Assembly (NCBI GenBank): GCA_026415035.1
Contig: JAOAHX010000009.1
Location: forward strand, 36,189 to 100,188
Length of the DNA: 64,000 nucleotides
From: Thermodesulfobacteriota bacterium
GTDB lineage: Bacteria; Desulfobacterota; BSN033; UBA1163
Direction: 5' to 3'
Part shown: positions 7,985 to 16,335 of the stretch, one piece after another
Layout of the letters: the number at the start of each line of letters is the position of its first letter
Numbering within the stretch: position 1 is the stretch's first letter
The notes under the pieces: generated by a model
The model's database searches: none
The model's input: only the letters and a program-made list of their open reading frames with translations
What the model was told of the DNA's origin: nothing
Translations under genes and position numbers: made by a program

Positions 7985-10231
7985 ATGAAGGTTGAAGAAG
8001 AGAAAATGATCCCCGAGGCATTGATCATCGGGGCCGGCATCGCAGGGATGCAGGCGGCTCTCGACATCGCGGACAAGGGCTTCAAGGTCCATCTCGTGGA
8101 GAAGGACCCTTCGATCGGAGGCCATATGGCCCAGCTCGACAAGACCTTCCCCACCCTCGACTGCTCCGCCTGCATCATCACCCCGAAGATGGTCGACACG
8201 GCCAATCACCCCAACATCAACCTCATGACCTATTCGGAGGTGGTGAAGATCGAGGGGAAGGTGGGGGACTTCAAGGTCACGATCCGGAAGAAACCCCGCT
8301 ACGTCGAGATGACGAAATGCACGGCCTGTGCGGACTGCGTCTCCAAATGTCCGGTCTCCCTTCCCAATGAATTCGACATGGGGCTCGGTCTGAGGAAAGC
8401 GATCTACATCCCCTTCCCTCAGGCCGTCCCGCTCAAATATACGATGGATCGGAGAGGGACCCCGCCCTGCACCGCAACCTGTCCCCTCCACTGCAATGCC
8501 CAGGGCTACGTGGCCCTCATCTCCCAAGGAAAATTGAAGGAGGCCCTGGCCCTGGTGAGGCAGACCCTGCCCTTTCCCGGGATCCTCGCCTATGTCTGCG
8601 CCCGTCCCTGTGAAAGGGAATGCAAGAGGATCGAGGTGGATCGGCCCGTCTCCATCTGCCATCTGAAACGTTTCCTGGTCGATCACGTAGAGGAAGAAGA
8701 CCTCCCCCTTGCCCCTTCGGAGGAGAAACCCCAGAAGGTCGCCATTGTGGGCGGAGGGCCTGCAGGCCTGACCGCGGCCTTCGATCTGAGGAGGAAGGGA
8801 TACGCCGTGACCCTCTTCGAGGCGAAAGAGGAACTGGGCGGTCTCCTCACCCATGGCTTCCCCTCTTACCGGCTCCCGAAGGAGGTCGTGAAGAAGGACC
8901 TCTCGGTCGTTGAAAAGATGGGGGTCGAAATCCGGCTCAATACCGTGGTGGGAAGAGACCTCTCCTTCGAGGAGCTCCAGAAGACCTTTGATGCCCTCTT
9001 CATCTCCGTGGGGGCCTCCGGAGCTCATGACCCTGCCTTTGACGCGCTGCGGAAGAACCGGAGGGGGATGATCCAGGTCGATCCCCTCACGCTGGAGACC
9101 AATCTCAAGGGAGTCTTCGCCGGAGGCGATGCGGTCACAGGTCCCGGGACCATTATCGAGGCGATGGCCCAGGGGAGAAAGGCCGCCACCTCCATCGATC
9201 GTTGGATCCGGGGAGAGGACCTCCGGGCGGGCCGGGAGAATGAAGGGAAAACGGTCTCCCCCATGCAGAGTTCGATGCCTTATCCCGAAAGGCAACAGAG
9301 GGAAACCCCACCCCACATGATCGAGCCCCTTGGGCCGGGTCTAACCCTCGAGGAGGCCATGGAGGAGGCCAGGCGGTGCCTCAACTGCGGCGGATGTTCC
9401 GACTGCGGGGAATGCGCCAAATACTGTCAACCCAAGGCGATCAATTATCAGATGAAGGAAGAGCTCGTCGAACTCCATGTAGGGGTCATCATCCTGGCCA
9501 CCGGGTTCGACCCCTTCGATCCCAAATTGAAGCCCGAATTTGGCTACGGCGTCTATCCCAATGTCCTTCACGGAATCGAGATGGAGCGTCTCTGTTCCGC
9601 TTCGGGTCCGACCAAGGGCGAGATCCTGATCCAAGGGAAGAAACCCAAAGAGATCGTCTTCATCCACTGTGTGGGTTCGAGGGATAAAACCGTCGGAAAC
9701 GAATACTGTTCCAGGGTCTGTTGTATGTACACGGCCAAACAGGCCCATCTCGTTCGGGACAAGATCCCCGAGGCCCATATCACGGTCCTCTATATGGATG
9801 TGAGGGCCTTCGGGAAGGGATTCGAAGAATTTTACGAGAGGGTTCAGAAGGAGGAGATCGTCTATCGGAGGGCCAACCCCTCCGAAGTCTATCAACGGAA
9901 CGGGAAGTTGGTGGTGCGGGCGGAGGATACCCTCCTCGGAGAACCCCTCGAACTGGAGGCGGACCTGGTGGTGCTCGCCTCGGGACTGGTGCCCAGGCGG
10001 GAGGACGGGCCTCTTAAAGCGATGCTCGGCCTCGAAAGCTCTTCGGATCGATTCTACGGGGAAGCCCCTGGGTTGGATCCGATCCTTACCCCGGTCGAAG
10101 GCATCTTTTTGGCCGGGTGCTGTCAAGGCCCGAAGGATATCCCCGACACGGTCGCCCAGGCAAGCGGCGCCGCCGCCCTGGCCTGCACCTTTTTGTCAAA
10201 AGGTCGCCGTCGCGACCTCAAGGTTGCGTAA
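7985..10231 (+). CDS. HdrA-like flavoprotein with inserted GltD-like domain lacking the NAD(P) module
   Basis: 748 aa from the ATG at 7985. The N-terminal HdrA FAD domain (IIGAGIAGMQ, PSIGGHMAQLDKTF, TLDCSACI) and ferredoxin motif CTACADCVSKCP are interrupted after about residue 150 by a GltD-like region. That region has two Cys groups (CTATCPLHC, CARPCERECKR) and a second Rossmann motif (VAIVGGGPAGLTAAFDL), ending at FAGGDAVTGPG. The HdrA scaffold resumes with CLNCGGCSDCGECAKYC, HCVGSRDKTVGNEYCSRVCC and CCQGPKDIPDTVAQ. The GltD second nucleotide fold (GGGNTAMD-type) is absent, so this insert probably does not bind NADPH in the usual way. HdrB and HdrC are not encoded nearby. Likely a cytoplasmic electron-splitting or relay flavoprotein. 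Confidence 0.85.
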   Translation: MKVEEEKMIPEALIIGAGIAGMQAALDIADKGFKVHLVEKDPSIGGHMAQLDKTFPTLDCSACIITPKMVDTANHPNINLMTYSEVVKIEGKVGDFKVTIRKKPRYVEMTKCTACADCVSKCPVSLPNEFDMGLGLRKAIYIPFPQAVPLKYTMDRRGTPPCTATCPLHCNAQGYVALISQGKLKEALALVRQTLPFPGILAYVCARPCERECKRIEVDRPVSICHLKRFLVDHVEEEDLPLAPSEEKPQKVAIVGGGPAGLTAAFDLRRKGYAVTLFEAKEELGGLLTHGFPSYRLPKEVVKKDLSVVEKMGVEIRLNTVVGRDLSFEELQKTFDALFISVGASGAHDPAFDALRKNRRGMIQVDPLTLETNLKGVFAGGDAVTGPGTIIEAMAQGRKAATSIDRWIRGEDLRAGRENEGKTVSPMQSSMPYPERQQRETPPHMIEPLGPGLTLEEAMEEARRCLNCGGCSDCGECAKYCQPKAINYQMKEELVELHVGVIILATGFDPFDPKLKPEFGYGVYPNVLHGIEMERLCSASGPTKGEILIQGKKPKEIVFIHCVGSRDKTVGNEYCSRVCCMYTAKQAHLVRDKIPEAHITVLYMDVRAFGKGFEEFYERVQKEEIVYRRANPSEVYQRNGKLVVRAEDTLLGEPLELEADLVVLASGLVPRREDGPLKAMLGLESSSDRFYGEAPGLDPILTPVEGIFLAGCCQGPKDIPDTVAQASGAAALACTFLSKGRRRDLKVA

Positions 10232-10273
10232 TTTCCCGTCGGGATACGAATTTCGGAGTTGGGTGGTTAATCT

Positions 10274-12208
10274 ATGAAGATCGGTGTCTATATCTGCCAT
10301 TGCGGAATCAACATCGCGGCCACGGTCGATATCGAGCGGGTGACGGCCTTCGCCTCGACGCTTCCCCATGTGGCCATCGCCAGGAACTATCAGTACATGT
10401 GCTCCGATCCGGGTCAGGACTGGATCAAGAACGACATCAAGAATTTGGGCATCGATCGCGTGGTGGTGGCAGCCTGCTCCCCAAGGATGCACGAGCCCAC
10501 CTATCGGAATGCCTGTCGCTCCGCTGGGCTCAATCCTTACTTTTTCGAAATGGCCAACATCCGGGAGCAATGCTCCTGGGTGCATGCCGACCGGGAGGAG
10601 GCGACGAAGAAGGCGATGGACCTGATCGCCTCTGCGGTGGCCAAGGTCTCGCTCCATGAGCCTCTCGAGGAGAACGAGGTGGGCGTGACCCCATCGGTCC
10701 TCGTCATCGGCGGCGGGATCGCGGGGATCCAGGCGAGCCTCGACGTGGCCAATTCGGGTTTCGAAGTCTATCTCGTGGAGAAATCTCCTTCGATCGGAGG
10801 CCATCTGGCTCAGATCTACCGGACCTTCCCGTCCCTCGAAGAGACCTCCACCCTGCTCCTCCCGAAACTTCAGCAGGTCCATCACCACCCGCTCATCCAC
10901 CTTCTCACCCAGACCGAATTGGTGGAGGTGGAGGGTTTCGTGGGGAACTTCCAGGCCAAGCTCAAACACAGGCCCCGGCATGTCAACCCCGAACGATGCA
11001 CCTGCTGCAAAAAATGCGAGGAGGTCTGCCCGGTCAGGGTTCCGAACGAATTCAACCTGGGTCTCGATGAACGACCGGCCATCTACCTTCCCTTTCCGGA
11101 TGCCGTGCCCCGCTGCTATACCATCGACGCCGAAAACTGTCTCTACTTCACCAAAGGGGAGTGCGGCCGGTGCCGTGAGATCTGCCCGGAAGGCGCGGTC
11201 CAGTTCGAAGAGGTGGGGATGGAGTTCGAGGTCAAAATCGGAACGATCATCGTGGCCACGGGCTATGACCCCTTCGATCCCAAATTGAAGCCCGAACTGG
11301 GTTACGGCGTCTATAAAAACGTCATCACGGGTCTCGAACTGGAGAGGTTGCTGGCCCCTGACGGACCGACCCGGGGAAAGCTCCTGATCGAGGGCAAGGA
11401 GCCCAAAAATATCGTCTTCATCAAATGTGTTGGCTCCAGGGACAAGACCGTCGGAAACGAGTACTGCTCCCGCATCTGCTGTATGTTCACGGCCAAACAG
11501 GCCTATCTCCTCAAGGAGAGGATCCCCGATGCCCGGATCACCATCTGCTACATCGACGTCCGGGCCTTCGGCAAAGGCTACGAACAGTTCTACGAGGCCG
11601 TCCAGCTCAAAGGGATATACTATCGAAAGGGCGTCCCATCGGAGATCTACCAGAGAAATGGAAAGTTGATCGTCAAGGCGGACGACGAACTCCTCGGGGA
11701 GCCCTACGAGGAAGAGGCCGATCTGGTCGTGCTGGCCACCGGCCTCACCCAGAGACAGGACGCCTCGGCCCTGAGGGGTCTTCTCAAGCTCTCCCTTTCT
11801 CCAGATCGCTTCTATCTCGAGGCCCATCCGAAGCTGAGGCCCCTCGATACGGCCGCCGATGGGATCTTCCTGGCCGGGACCTGTCAAGGTCCCAAGGATA
11901 TCATGGATACGCTCTCCCAGGCCCACGGGACCGCCTCGCGGGCGACCATCCCGCTCTTTGCCGGCAAGGTGAGGATCGAGCCCATCACCGCCTGGGTCGA
12001 TGTGGAGATCTGCGCGGGATGCGGGCTTTGCGAGCAAATCTGCGAATACCGGGCCTTGAGGCTCGACCCATACCGAAAGGTGATGACCGTCAACAAGGCC
12101 CTGTGCAAGGGGTGTGGCGCCTGCAACGCCACCTGCCCCTCGAGCGCCATCACCCTGAAACACTTCAAGACGGAGCAGATCATGGCCCAGCTCAGGGAGG
12201 TCTGTTAA
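10274..12208 (+). CDS. hdrA: HdrA-like iron-sulfur flavoprotein (CoB-CoM heterodisulfide reductase A family)
   Basis: 644 aa, near the family norm. An N-terminal HdrA domain (GVYICHCGINIAATVD, AACSPRMHEPTYRNAC) precedes the FAD Rossmann motif (VLVIGGGIAGIQASLD). Ferredoxin motifs CTCCKKCEEVCP and CGRCREICPEG follow, then CVGSRDKTVGNEYCSRICC, TCQGPKDIMDTLSQ, and two C-terminal [4Fe-4S] motifs (CAGCGLCEQICEY, CKGCGACNATCP). The HdrA motif DCSxCI present in the upstream paralogue reads EETSTL here, so those Cys ligands are lost. It starts 42 bp after the upstream HdrA-GltD gene. The two may form one complex; their partners are not in the window. Confidence 0.9.
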   Translation: MKIGVYICHCGINIAATVDIERVTAFASTLPHVAIARNYQYMCSDPGQDWIKNDIKNLGIDRVVVAACSPRMHEPTYRNACRSAGLNPYFFEMANIREQCSWVHADREEATKKAMDLIASAVAKVSLHEPLEENEVGVTPSVLVIGGGIAGIQASLDVANSGFEVYLVEKSPSIGGHLAQIYRTFPSLEETSTLLLPKLQQVHHHPLIHLLTQTELVEVEGFVGNFQAKLKHRPRHVNPERCTCCKKCEEVCPVRVPNEFNLGLDERPAIYLPFPDAVPRCYTIDAENCLYFTKGECGRCREICPEGAVQFEEVGMEFEVKIGTIIVATGYDPFDPKLKPELGYGVYKNVITGLELERLLAPDGPTRGKLLIEGKEPKNIVFIKCVGSRDKTVGNEYCSRICCMFTAKQAYLLKERIPDARITICYIDVRAFGKGYEQFYEAVQLKGIYYRKGVPSEIYQRNGKLIVKADDELLGEPYEEEADLVVLATGLTQRQDASALRGLLKLSLSPDRFYLEAHPKLRPLDTAADGIFLAGTCQGPKDIMDTLSQAHGTASRATIPLFAGKVRIEPITAWVDVEICAGCGLCEQICEYRALRLDPYRKVMTVNKALCKGCGACNATCPSSAITLKHFKTEQIMAQLREVC

Positions 12209-12241
12209 ACGGCCCTCTGCGAGGGATTAGGCCGAAGATCC

Positions 12242-12766
12242 ATGGAGAAGGGTCTCGTTCAGGTTTACACAGGCAATGGGAAGGGGAAGACGACGGCGGC
12301 CCTCGGGTTGGCCCTCCGGGCAGCCGGCCATGGATTTAAAACGCTCGTCATCCAGTTCATGAAGGGGAACATCCAATACGGAGAACTGGAATCGGCCAAG
12401 AGGCTATCCCCCTATCTCACCATCCGCCAGATGGGGAGGGAGACCTTTGTCTCGAAGACGAACCCCGACCCCGTGGACATCGAATGGGCTCGTAAAGGGT
12501 TCGCCCTGGCCCGGGAGGCCGTGGCCAGCGGAGCCTACGATATCATCATCCTGGACGAAATCAACGTGGCCGTCGATTTTGGCTTGATCCCTTTGCCGGA
12601 GCTCCTTCGGCTTCTCGATTCAAAACCGGATTCGGTCGAGCTGGTCCTCACCGGAAGAAATGCGGCCGAGGAGGTCATCGATCGGGCCGATCTGGTCACG
12701 GAGATGGTCGAAAAGAAACATTACTTTCAAAAGGGGGTTACATCACGAATCGGAATTGAGATATAG
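12242..12766 (+). CDS. cobO: Cob(I)yrinic acid a,c-diamide adenosyltransferase (CobA/CobO/BtuR type)
   Basis: 174 aa, family length. It has the P-loop GNGKGKTTAALGLALRA near the N-terminus, VIQFMKG, ILDEINVAVDFG and the C-terminal LVTEMVEKKHYFQKGV stretch typical of this family. The enzyme transfers the adenosyl group of ATP to cob(I)alamin and makes coenzyme B12. It sits directly upstream of an adenosylcobalamin-dependent mutase, which needs that cofactor, so a cofactor-supply role for the mutases at 12884 and 22608 is likely. Confidence 0.93.
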   Translation: MEKGLVQVYTGNGKGKTTAALGLALRAAGHGFKTLVIQFMKGNIQYGELESAKRLSPYLTIRQMGRETFVSKTNPDPVDIEWARKGFALAREAVASGAYDIIILDEINVAVDFGLIPLPELLRLLDSKPDSVELVLTGRNAAEEVIDRADLVTEMVEKKHYFQKGVTSRIGIEI

Positions 12767-12883
12767 GGATCGATAGGATCGTTGTCCTGTTGGGGTTTCT
12801 CGAGACGACCGTAGGAAAGCCCGCCTGGGGCTACCGATCCATCTTCTCCATGAACGGATTCTCTTCAAGAGGGGGTGGGGTCC

Positions 12884-14557
12884 ATGTTCAAAGAAGACCA
12901 ACTCAATAAGGTGGGAGAAGAGAAGAAGAGATGGGTCAACGATCTCTCCAAACTGCTTTCTGAAACGCCCGAACGCCTGCCTCGTTTCACCACCATCTCT
13001 GACCTCGAGATCAAAGGGCTTTACACACCCGAGGACATCAAAGACCTCGACTACACAAAAGACATCGGTTTCCCCGGCCTCTATCCTTTCACGCGAGGCG
13101 TCCAACCCTCTATGTACCGTGGCCGCCTCTGGACCATGCGGATGTTCTCCGGCCTCGGGGGTCCGGAGGAGACCAACCAGCGTTTCCATTATCTGCTCGA
13201 TCACGGGGAGACCGGACTCTCCATCGCCTTCCACTACCCGACCCTGATGGGTTACGACAGCGATTCGCCGATGGCCCGGGGCGAAATCGGAAAGTGCGGG
13301 GTGGCCGTCGATACCCTCAAGGACATGGAGATCCTCTTCGAGGGGATCCCCCTCGACAAGGTGACCACCTCCATGACGATCAATCCACCGGCGGCCATTC
13401 TGCTGGCGATGTACATCGTGGTGGCGGAGAAACAGGGGGTGAGCAAGCGAGAGATCGGGGGCACGATCCAGAACGACATGTTGAAGGAGTTCATCGCCCA
13501 GAAGACCTTCATGCTGCCTCCGAAACCCTCCATGCGGATCATCGTGGACACGATCGAGTACTGCACCAAGGAGGTCCCCCGCTGGAACACGATCAGCATC
13601 AGTGGCTACCATATCCGTGAGGCTGGGTCGACGGCCGTCCAGGAGCTGGCCTTCACCCTCGCCGACGGAATCGCCTATGTGGAGGCCGCCCTCGAGAGAG
13701 GCCTCGATGTGGATGACTTTGCGCCGAGGCTCTCCTTCTTCTTCGACGCCCATATCGACTTCTTCGAAGAGATCGCCAAATTCAGGGCGGCCCGGAGGAT
13801 GTGGGCCAAGATCATGCGGGAGCGGTTCATGGCCAAAAAACCTCGATCCTGGATGCTCCGCTTTCACACCCAGACCGCCGGGTGTTCGTTGACGGCCCAG
13901 CAACCTTTCAACAACATCGTCCGAACCGCCTACGAGGCCTTGGCGGCGGTGCTGGGCGGGACCCAATCGCTCCACACCAACTCCCTCGACGAGACCTATG
14001 CCATCCCGACCGAGGAAGCGGTCACCATCGCCCTCCGAACCCAGCAGATCCTGGCCGAGGAGACTGGGGTGGCCAACACCATCGATCCCCTGGCGGGATC
14101 CTATTTTGTGGAGGCCCTCACCAATCAGATGGAAGAGCAGGCCTGGGACTATATCCGCAAGATCGATGAGATGGGGGGGATGCTGAACGCCATCGAGAGG
14201 GGGTATCCCCAGATGGAGATCGCAGAGGCCGCCTATCGCTACCAACGGCAGATCGATTCGGGGGAGAAGGTGATCGTCGGCGTCAATAAATATGTGACCG
14301 ACCACCCCCCCATCACGATCTGGAGGATGAGACCGGAGATCGAGGAGCGCCAGCTTCGACGACTGCAGGAGGTCAAACGGACCCGCAACAACGCAAGGGT
14401 GAAGGCCTGTCTCGAAGAGATCCGGAAGGCCTCCCTCAACGGCGAAAATCTCATGCCTCCGATCATTGAAGCCGTCCGGGAGTATGCCACCATCCAGGAG
14501 ATCTGCGATGTGTGGCGGGAGGTCTTCGGACGATACACGGATCCAGGATACTTTTAA
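12884..14557 (+). CDS. Adenosylcobalamin-dependent acyl-CoA mutase, large subunit, isobutyryl-CoA-mutase-like active site
   Basis: 557 aa from the ATG at 12884, behind an AGAGGGGGTGG site; an in-frame GTG at 12875 is less likely. The MCM TIM-barrel signatures [18 protein letters not shown] and [13 protein letters not shown] (catalytic His243) are clear. At the position of MCM Tyr89 there is Phe88 (RMFSG), and at MCM Arg207 there is Gln206 (AQKTF). Phe/Gln is the isobutyryl-CoA mutase pattern and indicates a substrate without a free carboxylate. AFDLPT reads AFHYPT (His117), a change I do not recognise from described subfamilies. The B12 domain is a separate protein encoded next. Substrate is unknown; isobutyryl- or another branched acyl-CoA is the best guess. 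Confidence 0.85.
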   Translation: MFKEDQLNKVGEEKKRWVNDLSKLLSETPERLPRFTTISDLEIKGLYTPEDIKDLDYTKDIGFPGLYPFTRGVQPSMYRGRLWTMRMFSGLGGPEETNQRFHYLLDHGETGLSIAFHYPTLMGYDSDSPMARGEIGKCGVAVDTLKDMEILFEGIPLDKVTTSMTINPPAAILLAMYIVVAEKQGVSKREIGGTIQNDMLKEFIAQKTFMLPPKPSMRIIVDTIEYCTKEVPRWNTISISGYHIREAGSTAVQELAFTLADGIAYVEAALERGLDVDDFAPRLSFFFDAHIDFFEEIAKFRAARRMWAKIMRERFMAKKPRSWMLRFHTQTAGCSLTAQQPFNNIVRTAYEALAAVLGGTQSLHTNSLDETYAIPTEEAVTIALRTQQILAEETGVANTIDPLAGSYFVEALTNQMEEQAWDYIRKIDEMGGMLNAIERGYPQMEIAEAAYRYQRQIDSGEKVIVGVNKYVTDHPPITIWRMRPEIEERQLRRLQEVKRTRNNARVKACLEEIRKASLNGENLMPPIIEAVREYATIQEICDVWREVFGRYTDPGYF

Positions 14558-14571
14558 AGGCGGAGGGGGAC

Positions 14572-14973
14572 ATGGAACGGAAGGTCCGAATCCTGATTGC
14601 CAAACCCGGCCTGGATGGACATGACCGGGGAGCGAAGGTGATCGCAAGGGGGTTTCGCGATGCGGGGTTCGAGGTGATCTATACCGGGCTTCACCAGACC
14701 CCGGAGCAGATCGTGGCCACGGCCATCCAAGAGGATGTGGACGGCATTGGGCTTTCGATCCTCTCCGGAGCGCACGACTACATCTTCCCCCAGGTCATCC
14801 AGCTCCTCAAAGAAAAGGGGGCGGGCGACATCGTGGTCTTCGGAGGAGGTATCATCCCTGAGGAGGATATCCCCCCCTTGAAGGCCTGCGGGGTGAAGGC
14901 GATCTTCCTACCCGGAACGCCCATCGAAGAAGCGGTCAAATGGGTTCGGGAAAACATCAAGCCGAGATCGTAA
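14572..14973 (+). CDS. Mutase small subunit, B12-binding domain protein
   Basis: 133 aa. A complete cobalamin-binding fold includes [18 protein letters not shown], where DGHDRG is the DxHxxG motif with the cobalt-ligating His. It also has GLSILSGAH and [14 protein letters not shown]. It starts 14 bp after the large subunit, behind GGCGGAGGGGG. Stand-alone B12 subunits of this size pair with about 560-aa large subunits in isobutyryl- and hydroxyisobutyryl-CoA mutases and in some methylmalonyl-CoA mutases. It resembles the subunit at 24333, so both pairs probably arose by duplication. Confidence 0.92.
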   Translation: MERKVRILIAKPGLDGHDRGAKVIARGFRDAGFEVIYTGLHQTPEQIVATAIQEDVDGIGLSILSGAHDYIFPQVIQLLKEKGAGDIVVFGGGIIPEEDIPPLKACGVKAIFLPGTPIEEAVKWVRENIKPRS

Positions 14974-15001
14974 AGGGGCGGCCGATTATTTTTTCGCCTA
15001 A

Positions 15002-15039
15002 ACTTTACAGTTTACGTAAAGTGGATTTTATGGTATAGT
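15002..15039 (+). promoter_or_regulatory. Sigma70-like promoter with overlapping palindromic operator
   Basis: The -35 TTTACG (15011-15016), a 17-bp spacer and the -10 TATAGT (15034-15039) make a good promoter about 130 bp upstream of the thiolase gene. The -35 lies inside the perfect palindrome tttacgtaaa (15011-15020), flanked by arms actttac (15002-15008) and gtaaagt (15016-15022). Such placement suits repression of the ten-gene run that ends at 25194. The regulator is not identifiable from the site. Confidence 0.6.
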
Positions 15040-15170
15040 GAGTCACCTTTGATAGCAGTGCACAGAAGCCTTCGCCAGTGAAGAAATCCATTCCCAAAAA
15101 GAAAGGAGGTGAAACCGATCCACCTTCGGGGAGACCCCCCTATTCTCGAAAGAAAGGAGGAAACCACCAG

Positions 15171-16319
15171 ATGGCAAAACGAGTGGCAATTGTTGGCATA
15201 GGGACGACGGGATTTCGGGCCACGACCCCTGACGTCTCCTACCGGGAGCTGACCTATGAAGCGGCGACCAAGGCGTATTTCGAGGCCGGCATCGAGCCGA
15301 AAGATGTGGACGCTTTTGTAGCGACCTCCGAGGATTTTCTGGAGGGCTACAGCATTGCAGACGAGTATTGTCCCGATCAATTGGGAGCGGTCTTGAGACC
15401 CATCTATACGGTCACGGGCGACGTCATCCACTCCCTCGCCTCCGCCTATATGATGATCCTTTCGGGGGTGGGCAGGATCATGGTCGTCCAGGGGATGTCC
15501 AAGGCCTCCAACATGCTGACCCTCTCGGACATGGTCACCTTCGCCATGGACCCGATCTACAACAGGCCCTTAAAGGAGAGCCCCTACGCCGTGGCGGGCA
15601 TGGAGATGGCAAGATTTATGTATGAAACCGGCACGACGCGGGAGCAGATCGCCCGGGTTGTGGTCAAGAATAAAAGGAATGCCCTCACCAACGAGCTGGC
15701 GGCCCATGGGGTCCTGGTCGACTTGGACTACGTCCTCAATTCAGAGGTCGTCTCCTATCCCCTCACCCGGATGGACATCGCCCCTCATTCCGATGGCGCG
15801 GTGGTGATGGTCTTGGCCGATGAAGAGACCGCCAAATCCCTCTCCGATAAACCCATCTGGATCAGGGGGATCGGATGGTGTTCGGACACACCGGGGTTGG
15901 AGACCCGACCCTGGGGAGAGGCTATTTATGCGCAGCTCGCAGCGGAGATGGCCTACAAGATGGCCGGCATCCGTTATCCCCGGAAGGAGATCCACTTTGC
16001 GGAGATCAACGATGAATTCTCCTACAAAGAGCTTCAACACCTCGAGGCCATGAGGATCTGTAAAAAGGGGGAGGCCGGCCCCCTGACGGAGATCGGAGGG
16101 ACCGAGATCGGGGGAGAATTCCCGGTCAATCCTTCGGGAGGATGCTTAGGAGTGGGACACCTCTTCGAACTGAACGGTGGCCATGTGGTGCTGGAGGTGG
16201 TCCGCCAGTTAAGGGGAGAGGCCGGAAAGAATCAATTGAAAAATGTCACAACGGGCCTTGCCCAGAGCTGGCGGGGGATTCCGACGACCACTGGAACCGT
16301 GGCCATCCTGAGCAATTGA
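15171..16319 (+). CDS. Thiolase-fold protein (SCP-x/Ltp2-like), nucleophilic Cys absent
   Basis: 382 aa from the ATG at 15171, behind AAAGGAGG. The fold is recognisable from the N-terminal VAIVGIGTTGF and the C-terminal NPSGGCLGVGHLFELNGG...EVVRQLRG. At the place where thiolases have the acylated Cys (ACxSG) the protein reads TGDVIHSLASA, with no Cys; the later HDCF-like motif reads NDEF. The catalytic His of the GHP/GHL motif is kept. Thiolase homologues without this Cys include Ltp2-type retro-aldolases that pair with DUF35 proteins, and two DUF35 genes follow here. An acyl-CoA aldolase or cleavage role is inferred. Confidence 0.8.
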   Translation: MAKRVAIVGIGTTGFRATTPDVSYRELTYEAATKAYFEAGIEPKDVDAFVATSEDFLEGYSIADEYCPDQLGAVLRPIYTVTGDVIHSLASAYMMILSGVGRIMVVQGMSKASNMLTLSDMVTFAMDPIYNRPLKESPYAVAGMEMARFMYETGTTREQIARVVVKNKRNALTNELAAHGVLVDLDYVLNSEVVSYPLTRMDIAPHSDGAVVMVLADEETAKSLSDKPIWIRGIGWCSDTPGLETRPWGEAIYAQLAAEMAYKMAGIRYPRKEIHFAEINDEFSYKELQHLEAMRICKKGEAGPLTEIGGTEIGGEFPVNPSGGCLGVGHLFELNGGHVVLEVVRQLRGEAGKNQLKNVTTGLAQSWRGIPTTTGTVAILSN

Positions 16320-16335
16320 ACAAGGAGGTGACAGA

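Noticed and set aside
7877..9316. 479-codon minus-strand frame opposite the HdrA-GltD gene
   Set aside because: The plus strand encodes many conserved FAD and Cys motifs here; the opposite frame does not resemble any protein.
12743..14647. 634-codon minus-strand frame opposite the mutase gene
   Set aside because: The mutase is unambiguous, and the shadow frame is rich in Gly/Asp/His without domain structure.
14974..15001. T-rich stretch after the first mutase B12 subunit as a terminator
   Set aside because: The tttttt run is present, but only a 3-4 bp stem (ggcg/cgcc) could form around it, not before it.
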